A stretch of DNA of 15,924 nt, taken from the NCBI GenBank assembly GCA_035525375.1, contig DATLEI010000057.1, forward strand, positions 1-15,924, in the 5' to 3' direction. The notes under the pieces are model-generated. The model worked only from the letters and a program-made list of their open reading frames with translations. It had not been told where the DNA came from and did no database searches. Made by a program: the position numbers and the translations under genes. The number at the start of each line of letters is the position of its first letter. The stretch's first letter is position 1. Below, piece by piece: positions 7,691-14,866 of this stretch. The DNA is from JALZBN01 sp035525375 (lineage in GTDB: Bacteria; Actinomycetota; Acidimicrobiia; Acidimicrobiales; AC-14).

Positions 7691-7813
7691 ATGGATGCTC
7701 TCACGTGGTTGATCCTGGTGCTCGTAGTTCTGTTCTTGGCCGTTGTGGCCTTCGTCGTGGTCCAGCGGCGCCGCCGCGGTGGCGGCATGATCGCCACGAA
7801 GGGCAAGCGATGA
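7691..7813 (+). CDS. 40-residue single-pass membrane peptide
   Basis: The frame encodes one hydrophobic helix (LTWLILVLVVLFLAVVAFVV, residues 4-23) followed by a strongly basic tail (QRRRRGGGMIATKGKR). This predicts a membrane peptide with its C-terminus in the cytosol. ATG 7691 is preferred because GGGAG (7681-7685) lies 5 nt upstream; an in-frame GTG at 7685 is also possible. The stop codon overlaps the next gene's start as ATGA (7810-7813), which argues for translational coupling to the PRC-barrel gene. The function is unknown. It may anchor or partner the PRC-barrel proteins, which is inference from the overlap only. Confidence 0.7.
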   Translation: MDALTWLILVLVVLFLAVVAFVVVQRRRRGGGMIATKGKR

Positions 7814-8367
7814 AGCTGCTCATGAACGCCTCACAGATCAACGGTCTGCCCGTAGTAACGGTGGGCGGCGATGATGTCGCCGAGGTCCGGGATGTGATCT
7901 ACGACCCCGATGCGGGCCGCCTCGTAGGCCTCACGCTGAACAAGCGGGGATTTCTCTCCGGTCGTCGTCGCGAGGTGCTGCCGGCTGAGGCAATTCACGC
8001 CATCGGCCGCGGCGCCGTCATGGTGGCGGACGAGTCGAGCCTCGTACTTCCGGGGGACGCCCCCGACGAGGTCGCCCATCCCGGTGCCGACCGCAACGTT
8101 GTGGGCAACGACGTGCTCACCGAGGGCGGTGTGAGCATCGGCACCGTGCGAGACCTGGCGGTGCTCGTGGGCGGCGTCGGCGAGGTTGTCGGCTATGAGA
8201 TCGACAAGGCCAGCGGCGGCCGTGGCTACATCCCTCTACCCGCCCAGCTGGCCGTCTCCGGATCATCACTCGTCGTTCCGGACATCACAGAGGAGTTCGT
8301 CCGCGACGACCTCGTGGGCCTCGGTGCGGCCGTCGACGACTTCCGCGCCCGGCTCGGACTGCGATAA
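7810..8367 (+). CDS. PRC-barrel domain protein (two PRC-barrel repeats)
   Basis: A 185-residue soluble protein with two PRC-barrel modules, small beta-barrels known from the photosynthetic reaction centre H subunit and from RimM. The first spans about 8-80: GLPVVTVGGDDVAEVRDVIY, then GRLVGLTLNKRGF and EVLPAEAIHAIG. The second spans about 93-157: DRNVVGNDVLTEGGVSIGTV, then GEVVGYEIDKA and YIPLPAQLAVSG. Each has the G-x-x-V-G-x-V-x-D-hydrophobic pattern followed by V-x-G-hydrophobic. The start ATG overlaps the preceding peptide's stop (ATGA). A second PRC-type gene follows 8 bp later. Stand-alone PRC-barrel proteins in actinobacteria are often stress-linked, but no specific role is shown here. 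Confidence 0.85.
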   Translation: MKLLMNASQINGLPVVTVGGDDVAEVRDVIYDPDAGRLVGLTLNKRGFLSGRRREVLPAEAIHAIGRGAVMVADESSLVLPGDAPDEVAHPGADRNVVGNDVLTEGGVSIGTVRDLAVLVGGVGEVVGYEIDKASGGRGYIPLPAQLAVSGSSLVVPDITEEFVRDDLVGLGAAVDDFRARLGLR

Positions 8368-8375
8368 GTGGCCCG

Positions 8376-8834
8376 ATGACGAGCGACTCGTTCAGGCAGG
8401 CGGCAGGCCGCAAGATCATCAGCCGGGCCAGCGCACAGGAACTCGGAGCGGTCGCTCATCTGCTCATCGATGCCGACCGGCGCCACATCATGGCCGTGAT
8501 CATCGGTCGGGGAAAGAAGGCTCATCTGATCGACTGGTCGGCGCTCAGCGGGTTCGGGCCGGACGCGGTGATGGTCCGCGACGAAGCTGCGCTCCGCCCG
8601 CCCGCCGACGACCGAGAACGAGATGCAATTGACGGCAAACTCGAGCTTGTCGGCAAGCGGACGCTGACCGAGCGCGGGAACGAGCTCGGAGCCCTCGATG
8701 ACGTGACGTTCGACACGGAGACCGGGGAGCTGCAGAAGCTGCTTGTGGGTAACCGCGAGATCCCCGCCGGCTCACTGCTGGGGAGCGGCACCTACGCGGT
8801 CGTGCTTGACGGCAGCCAGGAAGAGGTCCCATAG
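8376..8834 (+). CDS. PRC-barrel domain protein (second in operon)
   Basis: A 152-residue protein resembling its upstream neighbour. The first module is about 9-73 (AAGRKIISRASAQELGAVAH, then LIDADRRHIMAVIIGRGKKAHLIDW as the strand pair). The second is about 88-145 (KLELVGKRTLTERGNELGAL, then VTFDTETGELQKLLVGN and REIPAGSLLGSG). The ordered elements (entry strand, G-x-x-L-G/A, hydrophobic strand, D-x-x-T-G-x-L/H, then I/L-P) match PRC-barrels. ATG 8376 follows the previous stop by 8 bp, so the two genes are surely one operon. The Shine-Dalgarno is weak (AAGTGG). It meets the ABC permease gene tail-to-tail 49 bp later, with no clear terminator between them. Confidence 0.8.
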   Translation: MTSDSFRQAAGRKIISRASAQELGAVAHLLIDADRRHIMAVIIGRGKKAHLIDWSALSGFGPDAVMVRDEAALRPPADDRERDAIDGKLELVGKRTLTERGNELGALDDVTFDTETGELQKLLVGNREIPAGSLLGSGTYAVVLDGSQEEVP

Positions 8835-8883
8835 CCGAACGCGTTGCTTATCGTCGTCAGCACCAGTTTGCACCCCGCCGTCC

Positions 8884-9636
8884 TCAGTCGTAGGACCGAA
8901 TGGTGCGGACGTTTAGGGCGACCATGGCGATCCCGGCCACGGCAACAACCGCGAAGCCGCGGCCGATCGTCGCCCACGCCAGGTCATCCAGAATGAGTGA
9001 GCGCAGCGCTTCCAGGATGTAGGTGACGGGATTGAAGGTCGCGGCCACCTCCATCGGGCGAGTGAGCAGATTGCGCGGCACGAAGTTCGGCGTAAGGAAC
9101 AGCAACGGGAAGAACACGAGAGAACCCGACTGCGTGGCCGCGGCACTGCGCGACTTGAGCGCGATCAGCTGTATGAACCCCGAGAAGACCACAGCCCAAG
9201 ACGCCGCCAGCAGCAGGAGCAGGAATAGGCCCAGCGGCCCGCTCGCGATCGATACACCGAACGGCAGGGAGGCGAGAACAAGCACGGCCGCGATGGCCGC
9301 GACCTTCGCCGCCTCCGCGGTCAGACGCCCGAGCACTATGGCGGTACGTGAAACCGGTGTGGCCCGCAGCTTGTCGAAATAGCCACCCTCGATGTCCTCC
9401 ACCAGATAGAGCGCGGCACTGCCGAACGACGCGGCCAGGAGGATGGCGGCGGGCAACTGAAAGGCCGCGTAGGGCTGGCCATCGAGGAAGGGGGTCCCGG
9501 AGGGGAAAATCTTTCCGGCTTGGCCGACGTTCACCACGAAAAAGAACAGCGGGATGAAGACCGCCGGAAAGAGCGATTCCGGCGCGCGGAGCAGCTCGAC
9601 GATGCCGCGCCGGCTCAGCGCCAAGAACTTGGTCAC
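8884..9636 (-). CDS. ABC-2 type transporter permease (DrrB-like exporter)
   Basis: A 250-residue integral membrane permease with about six hydrophobic helices (near 20-38, 58-80, 108-130, 134-160, 168-185 and 223-243). The ABC-2 coupling region EDIEGGYFDKLRATPVSRTA (80-99) should contact the ATPase. The conserved FNPVTYILEALRSLI motif is at 201-215. The GTG start at 9636 overlaps the upstream ATPase stop (GTGA, 9633-9636), and AGGAGG lies 4 nt upstream of it inside the ATPase gene, so translation is coupled. With its partner it forms a DrrAB/NatAB-like exporter, probably of a drug, lipid or hydrophobic compound. The substrate cannot be told from sequence. Confidence 0.88.
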   Translation of the reverse strand: MTKFLALSRRGIVELLRAPESLFPAVFIPLFFFVVNVGQAGKIFPSGTPFLDGQPYAAFQLPAAILLAASFGSAALYLVEDIEGGYFDKLRATPVSRTAIVLGRLTAEAAKVAAIAAVLVLASLPFGVSIASGPLGLFLLLLLAASWAVVFSGFIQLIALKSRSAAATQSGSLVFFPLLFLTPNFVPRNLLTRPMEVAATFNPVTYILEALRSLILDDLAWATIGRGFAVVAVAGIAMVALNVRTIRSYD

Positions 9637-10430
9637 AGCACCTCCTGCACCTGTCCGGCAACGCGTGCCCGGGTGCGCCCAGTCGCGTCGAGGAAGACCT
9701 CGTCGAGCGTCGGGTCGCGGTCGAGAGACTGCCGTTGTCGAAGCTCCGCCTTCAGCTCGGCGGGCGTTCCCTCCCGGACAATGAGGCCGTCATCAATGAT
9801 CGCCAGCCGGTTGCAGAGCTGGTCCGCCTCCTCGAGATACTGAGTGGTCAGGAAGACGGTCGTCCCCTCGGCGTTGATGCGTCGCATCTCGTCCCACACA
9901 GTTAGACGGCTGGCCGGGTCGAGCCCGGTTGTCGGCTCGTCCAGAAACAGCACCTGCGGTTGGTGAACGAGTGCCGAAGCGAGGTCGAGCCTGCGCTTCA
10001 TGCCCCCCGAATAACCCTTGATGCGTCGGTCAGCAGCGTCGACGAGGTCGACCAACTCCAGCAGTTGCTCGGCTCGTTCCGCTGCGCCGGACGCCGAAAA
10101 GCTAAACAGCCGCGCTTGGAGGATGAGCAACTCGCGGCCGGTCTGGCGCGGGTCGAGACCCGCCTCTTGCAGCGCCACCCCGATGCCGCGGCGCGCCGCG
10201 TCCGGATCGGCGGTCACGTCGACCCCAGCCACGCGCGCCGAGCCCGATGTAATCGTCATCAAGGTGGTCAGCATGCGCACGGTCGTCGATTTCCCCGCGC
10301 CGTTCGGACCCAGGAAGCCGAAGACCTCACCCTCAGCCACCTGTAGGTCAACGCCCCGTACCGCGTCGACGGTGCCGCTCCGCCCAGTGAACCGCTTCAC
10401 GAGCTGTTCCGCTTCCACCGCGACGGCCAT
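9633..10430 (-). CDS. ABC transporter ATP-binding protein (DrrA-like)
   Basis: A 265-residue ATPase. Walker A is GPNGAGKST (41-49), the Q-loop is near Q88 (GVALQEAG), the signature is YSGGMKRRLDLA (140-151), Walker B is VLFLDEPTTGLD (160-171), and the H-loop position has TQYLEEAD (196-203), with Q in place of His. The SGGMKRR form and the H-to-Q change (TTQYLEEAD) are typical of the DrrA/daunorubicin-resistance group, so this is not a defect. It is the first gene of the two-gene operon with the permease. ATG 10428-10430 has no clear Shine-Dalgarno. A TAGGGT 8 nt upstream would suit a -10 element for a near-leaderless transcript, but this is weak. It exports hydrophobic compounds in related systems. 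Confidence 0.92.
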   Translation of the reverse strand: MAVAVEAEQLVKRFTGRSGTVDAVRGVDLQVAEGEVFGFLGPNGAGKSTTVRMLTTLMTITSGSARVAGVDVTADPDAARRGIGVALQEAGLDPRQTGRELLILQARLFSFSASGAAERAEQLLELVDLVDAADRRIKGYSGGMKRRLDLASALVHQPQVLFLDEPTTGLDPASRLTVWDEMRRINAEGTTVFLTTQYLEEADQLCNRLAIIDDGLIVREGTPAELKAELRQRQSLDRDPTLDEVFLDATGRTRARVAGQVQEVL

Positions 10431-10492
10431 CTATCTCGACCCTATCCTGGCTCCGTGATCCGCAGCGTGGTCGACCTCTGCGGTGATTCCGA

Positions 10493-10508
10493 CGGTGGGT
10501 GCCCACCG
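10493..10508. repeat. 16-bp perfect palindrome between membrane gene and ABC operon
   Basis: CGGTGGGTGCCCACCG has 7-bp perfect arms around a central TG. It lies 63 bp upstream of the ABC ATPase start and 32 bp past the stop of the membrane protein gene, all on the minus strand. No T-run follows it on either strand. It could be a regulator's operator for the ABC operon or a terminator-like hairpin for the upstream gene. The repeat is seen directly; the role is inferred. Confidence 0.45.
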
Positions 10509-10539
10509 CATTCCTTGATCGGCGACGCATGAGCGGGAG

Positions 10540-11031
10540 TCACCGGCCCGGTTTCACGAGCATGATGACCAGCGACGCGGCAAAGACGACAACACAGGTA
10601 GCCGTGGCCATCACTACCCGGAGACACACTTGCCCCGTCCGCGCTCGTAACGAGGGGTCGACCTTCTCCGAAGTCAGGCCTTCGGCCGCCACCGAGATGA
10701 ACCTCTCCCCGGGCCAGATGACGAGTTCTGCCAACGCCACCGCCAGGACCCACAGGACGACCGAGGCAACGATCCACGCTTCGTCGAACCGAAACGCGCC
10801 GTCGCTCATTGCCAGCAGGACAAGCCCCAGGATCGGCACTGAGTAGACGGTGCGGGCAAGCCAATTCGTCCTGCCATTGAAGTAGCGACGAATCGCCTCG
10901 CCATTCGACGTCTTGCCACGCCTGGCAACCGCGGCAAAGACGCCTGTGCACGCGAGGGCGCCGAAACCGGCGACCGACCCGACGATGTGGACCACCACCA
11001 CGACGTCATAGAAGGGATCCGAATCGGGCAC
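10540..11031 (-). CDS. Four-helix integral membrane protein, DUF2269-like
   Basis: A 163-residue protein with four hydrophobic segments (about 8-33, 57-76, 84-105, 134-160). It opens with a helix containing a histidine and small residues (DVVVVVHIVGSVAGFGALAC), as in DUF2269 and related actinobacterial proteins. Other conserved-looking points are the N-W-L-A-R pair before helix 2 and the W-P-G-E-R turn after helix 3 (106-110). The start is GTG 11031. There is no Shine-Dalgarno, but TAGTGT (minus strand, 11043-11038) lies exactly 6 nt upstream, as expected for a leaderless transcript's -10 element. The function is unknown; the family call is tentative. Confidence 0.7.
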   Translation of the reverse strand: MPDSDPFYDVVVVVHIVGSVAGFGALACTGVFAAVARRGKTSNGEAIRRYFNGRTNWLARTVYSVPILGLVLLAMSDGAFRFDEAWIVASVVLWVLAVALAELVIWPGERFISVAAEGLTSEKVDPSLRARTGQVCLRVVMATATCVVVFAASLVIMLVKPGR

Positions 11032-11037
11032 AGGCGG

Positions 11038-11043
11038 ACACTA
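11038..11043 (-). promoter_or_regulatory. Possible -10 box of a leaderless transcript
   Basis: On the minus strand TAGTGT (matching the actinobacterial TANNNT -10 pattern) ends 6 nt before the GTG start at 11031, and the gene lacks a Shine-Dalgarno. That combination is typical of leaderless actinobacterial genes. No convincing -35 box is seen. Confidence 0.35.
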
Positions 11044-11067
11044 ATTGGGGTGCGGCAGACTGCAGCG

Positions 11068-11139
11068 ATGCCACGGATGACGCGCGCCGAAGTCCATCAG
11101 TTCCTAACCGAACCGGGCCGGCGGGCGTCCACCCGCTGA
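11068..11139 (+). pseudogene. N-terminal remnant of a PPOX-class (F420/flavin-dependent) oxidoreductase
   Basis: A 23-codon frame reads MPRMTRAEVHQFLTEPGR, then RASTR and a TGA stop. The M-T-R-x-E-V-x-x-F-L-x-E-P-G-R opening is highly characteristic of actinobacterial PPOX-class F420-dependent enzymes of the pyridoxamine-phosphate-oxidase fold. There it continues with a T-x-K-L-A-T-V strand and the ligand-binding barrel. Here the similarity breaks off right after the PGR, and no frame downstream continues the fold before the minus-strand gene at 11143. So only the first ~18 codons survive, most likely after a deletion. The match rests on recognition of the motif, not on a search. Confidence 0.6.
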
Positions 11140-11142
11140 GGC

Positions 11143-11505
11143 TTAGCTCGTACCCGTCTGGGCGTGCGGCGCGTGAACCGGCTTCGACTCGGGTGACCCC
11201 TGCTGACGCAGGACGATGCTCAGCATCACGATCGCACCCAGCGAACGGCCGACAAACTCCATCGTGCTGACAGCACTCTCGCCGTGCGCCCTCTGCTCGG
11301 CGCAGTACTCATGGGCTCCGGTGATGGCATGGCCCACTATCGACGCGCCGAAGAGAACGAAGAAGGCGTCGGAAGCGTCGCCGTCGAAGACCGGATGCCC
11401 GGCCACGCTCTGGCCGAACAGCATCAGCAGAAACGCGCCGATGAGAACAAGACTCAGCGAGTTGTTCCGCAGAAAGCGGGCCAACCGACTAAGACGCCGC
11501 GTCAT
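11143..11505 (-). CDS. Small membrane protein, DUF6766-like
   Basis: A 120-residue protein. The start is ATG 11505, with AAGGCGG 6 nt upstream; a TTG at 11532 is in frame but less likely. The first helix follows a basic N-terminus (NNSLSLVLIGAFLLMLFGQS), a second hydrophobic stretch is FFVLFGASIVGHAITG, and a third is LGAIVMLSIVLRQ. The N-N-S-L-S-L-V opening, the E-Q-R-x-H-G motif and the LRQQGSPESKPV C-terminus recall DUF6766 proteins. However, the usual N-W-x-S-E-F segment between them is missing, so this copy is divergent or rearranged. It starts 59 bp downstream of the MMPL stop on the same strand and may be co-transcribed with it. Function unknown. Confidence 0.6.
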   Translation of the reverse strand: MTRRLSRLARFLRNNSLSLVLIGAFLLMLFGQSVAGHPVFDGDASDAFFVLFGASIVGHAITGAHEYCAEQRAHGESAVSTMEFVGRSLGAIVMLSIVLRQQGSPESKPVHAPHAQTGTS

Positions 11506-11564
11506 CAAATGCCGCCTTAACGCCTGTCCCAACAGTCATTTTGGCTGGCCCGATAGCAGAGACC

Positions 11565-13739
11565 TCAGACCTTGGCCTCTTCCTCGGCCAACAGCGTGGC
11601 CAGCTCGGCCTGGACTGCGGCTTCACCCTCTATGTGGACCTCGGGCAAGAGCTTGCCGAGCCACGCCGGCATCCACCAGTTGGCGTTGCCGAGCAACTCC
11701 ATGGTCGCCGGCACGAGGACCATACGGACAATGGTGGCGTCCACCAGAACTGCCGTCGTCAGCCCCAGGCCGATCTGCTTGACGAAGACGTTCGGGTCGA
11801 AGATGAACACTCCGAAGACGAACACCATGATCGCGGCCGCCGCAGTAATGACTCGCGCCGTCGCAGCCAGCCCGTCGGCAACGGCGAGACCGTTGTCGCC
11901 CGTGCGGACGTACTCCTCTCGAATGCGGCTGAGGAGGAACACCTCGTAGTCCATCGAGAGCCCGAACAGAATGGCGAACATGATCATCGGCACGAAGGCG
12001 GGGATCGGTGTCTCCGGTATACCGAGCAACTCCCCGAGCCACGTTCCCTGCACCGCGTAGGACATGACGCCGTAGGCGGCCGCGATCGACAGCAGGTTCA
12101 TGATCCCGGCCTTGAGTGCCACCAGGGGCGACCGGAACACGGTCGTGAGGAGTAGGAACGACAGCAGTACAACGGAGCCGATGAAGATCGGCAGCCGAGT
12201 GGTGATGTACTCGCTCTGGTCGATCGAGATCGCGGTGAACCCCCCGACGAGCACCTCGGCCCCGCTCGAGCCGACCGCCGCAGGGATAGCGGTATCCCGG
12301 AGTCGGTCGACAAGCTCGCTGGTGGACTCGTCCTGGGGCTTGTTCTGCGGGAACACGTTGATGATGGCGGTGTCGCCGGCGGGGCTCAGCACCGGCGGGG
12401 CGACAAAGGCAACGCCTTCAGTTCCCTTCGCTGTCTCAGCGATCCTGGAGACGGTGCCGCTGGGATCAGCGACGCCCTGCAGATCGGTGACCAACAACAG
12501 GGGCCCGTTGAACCCGGCACCGAAGCCGGTCGTCAACAGGTCGTACGCCTTGCGTGACGTCTCAGTGCTCTTGTTGTTGCCCTCGTCGGGGAAACCGAAG
12601 CGGAGGGAAAGTAACGGCAAGGTGATCAGAAGCAACACCAGTGCGCCGCCGATGAAAGCGAACCACGGCCGGCGCTGGACGATCCGGCTCCACCGATACC
12701 AAAAGGCGCGGTCGCCTTGGTGAGACTCCCGGCCGGTGAACGGCATGCGCAAACGGTCGATGTTCTTGCCGACGAACCCCAAGATCGCAGGAAGAAGTGT
12801 GAGCGAGGCCGTCAGCATGGTCAGCACCGCGAAAACCGCAGAGCCGGCCACGCCGTTGAGGTAGCTGAGGCCCATGGTGAGCATTCCCAAAAGGGAGATC
12901 ACCACGGTGCCGCCGGCGAAGAGCACGGCTCGCCCTGCGGTACCCATGGCGGTGATGTTGGCTTCGCGGGGCGACAGGCCGGTCGCGAGCGACTGGCGAT
13001 AGCGCGTGATGATGAATAGCGCGTAGTCGATGCCCACGCCCAGGCCGATCATCGCCGCGACCGTGGCCGCCCACTCTGGAGTCTCGATAAACCGGGAGGC
13101 GATGCCGCCAAGGGTGGCGCCGATGCCCAAGCCGAACAGCGCGGTGATAATCGGCAACCCGGCGGCGAGAACCGACCCGAATGCGAGGAGGAGGATCAAT
13201 ATGGCAAAGACGAGCCCGATCACCTCGGAGCCGATCTGCTGCTCGGCGACGAGGGTGCTCACCTGAAGCTGCAGCCCGGCTCCCTTTTGGCCCGGCTCAA
13301 CCGCGTCTAGAAAGTTCTTCTGGAACTTGGGATCGCCGCTGATGAGCTTGTCGAATGTCTGGTCGAAGTGGACCTCGGCGTATGCCACTCGGCGGTCCCG
13401 GGCGATCTGGGAGGCTCCCTCGGGTGAGTACGGGCTCGTAACACCAGAGACATGCGGCCGGCCCTCAACCGTGGCGACGATGTTGTCGACCTCAGACTTC
13501 ACAGCGGGGTTGTCGACGTCGCCGGCGAACACGAGCTTGATGGCATCACCCTTGCGCGCCGGGAACCGTTCAGACAGCAGTTCGTACGCGTGGGTCGATT
13601 CCGCCCCCGGCGTCTGGTAGTTGGCCTTGTGCTCGGCGGGAAAGGCACCGCCCACGGCGAACACGCCGATCAACACCAAGACCCATGCGAGAAGCACATA
13701 GCGCCTGCGCCGGTAGCAGAAGTCGGCAAGTCGAATCAT
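11565..13739 (-). CDS. MMPL family RND-type membrane exporter
   Basis: A 724-residue exporter with the MMPL layout: an N-terminal helix (about 14-31), an extracytoplasmic domain (about 35-165), five helices (170-320), a second helix and extracytoplasmic domain (360-505), and five C-terminal helices (515-680). The proton-relay aspartate/tyrosine pairs sit in GVGIDYALF (234-242) and GLSMDYEVFL (593-602), both intact, so it should be active. In actinobacteria this family moves lipids, siderophores or drugs. The length is typical for short MMPLs without the large C-terminal domain of mycobacterial MmpL3. The start is ATG 13739 with a GGGGGG stretch at 6-11 nt upstream. A promoter with an overlapping inverted repeat lies about 100 bp upstream (see 13833-13863). 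The substrate is unknown. Confidence 0.93.
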   Translation of the reverse strand: MIRLADFCYRRRRYVLLAWVLVLIGVFAVGGAFPAEHKANYQTPGAESTHAYELLSERFPARKGDAIKLVFAGDVDNPAVKSEVDNIVATVEGRPHVSGVTSPYSPEGASQIARDRRVAYAEVHFDQTFDKLISGDPKFQKNFLDAVEPGQKGAGLQLQVSTLVAEQQIGSEVIGLVFAILILLLAFGSVLAAGLPIITALFGLGIGATLGGIASRFIETPEWAATVAAMIGLGVGIDYALFIITRYRQSLATGLSPREANITAMGTAGRAVLFAGGTVVISLLGMLTMGLSYLNGVAGSAVFAVLTMLTASLTLLPAILGFVGKNIDRLRMPFTGRESHQGDRAFWYRWSRIVQRRPWFAFIGGALVLLLITLPLLSLRFGFPDEGNNKSTETSRKAYDLLTTGFGAGFNGPLLLVTDLQGVADPSGTVSRIAETAKGTEGVAFVAPPVLSPAGDTAIINVFPQNKPQDESTSELVDRLRDTAIPAAVGSSGAEVLVGGFTAISIDQSEYITTRLPIFIGSVVLLSFLLLTTVFRSPLVALKAGIMNLLSIAAAYGVMSYAVQGTWLGELLGIPETPIPAFVPMIMFAILFGLSMDYEVFLLSRIREEYVRTGDNGLAVADGLAATARVITAAAAIMVFVFGVFIFDPNVFVKQIGLGLTTAVLVDATIVRMVLVPATMELLGNANWWMPAWLGKLLPEVHIEGEAAVQAELATLLAEEEAKV

Positions 13740-13832
13740 CGGAACCCCCCGGTTTCGGTGCAGAGATGGATTGTCGAACTCATCACCTAGGAGACGGATT
13801 CCGCCGGTGCAACTAATCGCTCCGCCGGGGAC

Positions 13833-13861
13833 ATAAAAGCCCAGATGCTAAAGGTTGTCAA
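13833..13861 (-). promoter_or_regulatory. Sigma-70-type promoter for the MMPL gene
   Basis: Read on the minus strand, TTGACA (13861-13856) matches the -35 consensus in all six bases. It is followed after exactly 17 bp by TTTTAT (13838-13833), which matches four of six bases of TATAAT, including the key last A and T. A start site near 13826 gives an 85-90 nt leader to the MMPL ATG at 13739. This is the best promoter in the window. Confidence 0.65.
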
Positions 13862-13863
13862 CC
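13853..13863. promoter_or_regulatory. Inverted repeat over the -35 box, candidate repressor operator
   Basis: GGTTGTCAACC (minus strand GGTTGACAACC) is a perfect 5-bp inverted repeat around one central base, and it contains the whole -35 hexamer. A protein bound here would block RNA polymerase. MMPL genes are often repressed by TetR- or MarR-type regulators, but none is encoded in the window, so the regulator is unknown. Confidence 0.5.
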
Positions 13864-13906
13864 ATCTTCTTACTCAACTATTAGGTGGCCTGGCCAAGGC
13901 CGAGCA

Positions 13907-14866
13907 CTAGAAGGCGAACGGCGGGCGCACGACACCGTCCTCAGTGATGATCGCAGTGACGAGTCCCGCCGGCGTGACATCGAAGGCTCGGTTCTCGACC
14001 GCGAAACCTTCTGGCGCCACCACGTGCCCGGCCATCATCGCCACTTCGTCAGGGTGGCGACGCTCGATCGGAATGTCGACGCCCGACCGGCACGCGGGGT
14101 CGATCGTCGACGTGGGCGCGGCAACGTAGAACGGGATCCCGTGGTGACGGGCCATGACCGCCAGCCCGTACGTCCCGACCTTGTTTGCGACATCGCCGTT
14201 CGCCGCGATTCGGTCCGCGCCGACCACAACGCAGTCCACCTCTCCACTTGCCATGAGACCACCAGCCATCACGTCGGCAACGAGCGTCGCCGGGATGCCG
14301 AGCCGGTCGAGCTCCCACGCCGTCAGGCGAGAACCCTGTAGGACGGGACGGGTTTCGTCGACCCACACCGAGGGCTGGAGTCCGGCTTCATGAGCGGCGC
14401 GAACCACACCCAGAGCGGTTCCGTACCCGACGCATGCCAAGGCACCGGCGTTGCAGTGGGTGAGGACCTGGCTATTCGGTGCCAAAAGAAGCGCGCCGTG
14501 GCTCCCCAGCCGCCGGTTGCTGGCGACGTCCTCCGCGGCCAGCCGGCGCGCCACGGCCACAGGGTCGGACGCGCCGAGCGCCTGCGCGACACCCCACGCC
14601 AGATTCACCGCGGTCGGACGACAACCGATGATTGCAGCCGCGGCGGAATCGAGCGGCTCGTGGGTAATGGCCGCTAGGGCGATGCCCATGGCACCGGCCA
14701 CCCCGAGTGCCGGCGCGCCTCGGATTGCAAGCGTGCGGATCGCGTCGCACAACTCTTCGACCGTGCGCGCCTCCACGAATGCGAACTCGGCTGGAAGCCG
14801 GCGCTGGTCGATGAGGCGCACGTGGTCGTCGCGCCACTCGATCGTCGGCGGGATGGGATCCGTCAC
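13907..14866 (-). CDS. mtnA: S-methyl-5-thioribose-1-phosphate isomerase (MtnA)
   Basis: Catalyses the aldose-ketose isomerisation of 5-methylthioribose-1-phosphate to 5-methylthioribulose-1-phosphate in methylthioadenosine/methionine salvage. It has 319 residues, slightly short for the family (about 340-370), with all key segments present: IRGAPALGVAGAMG (48-61), THCNAGALA (136-144) with the catalytic cysteine C138, DETRPVLQGSRLTAWEL (170-186), and VVVGADRIAANGDVANKVGT (213-232) with the catalytic aspartate D218. APTSTID (250-256) completes the active site. The start is GTG 14866, overlapping the upstream gene's stop (GTGA, 14863-14866), so it is translationally coupled to the RuBisCO-like gene. 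eIF2B-like paralogues lack the Cys/Asp pair, so isomerase activity is well supported. Confidence 0.95.
   Translation of the reverse strand: MTDPIPPTIEWRDDHVRLIDQRRLPAEFAFVEARTVEELCDAIRTLAIRGAPALGVAGAMGIALAAITHEPLDSAAAAIIGCRPTAVNLAWGVAQALGASDPVAVARRLAAEDVASNRRLGSHGALLLAPNSQVLTHCNAGALACVGYGTALGVVRAAHEAGLQPSVWVDETRPVLQGSRLTAWELDRLGIPATLVADVMAGGLMASGEVDCVVVGADRIAANGDVANKVGTYGLAVMARHHGIPFYVAAPTSTIDPACRSGVDIPIERRHPDEVAMMAGHVVAPEGFAVENRAFDVTPAGLVTAIITEDGVVRPPFAF

Noticed and set aside
8835..8883. Convergent gap between PRC-barrel and permease genes, examined for a bidirectional terminator
   Set aside because: No stem longer than 4-5 bp and no T-run on either strand.
11541..12155. 204-aa plus-strand frame
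   Set aside because: Antisense to the MMPL gene; long His/Asp/Glu-rich string typical of the reverse of GC-rich coding DNA.
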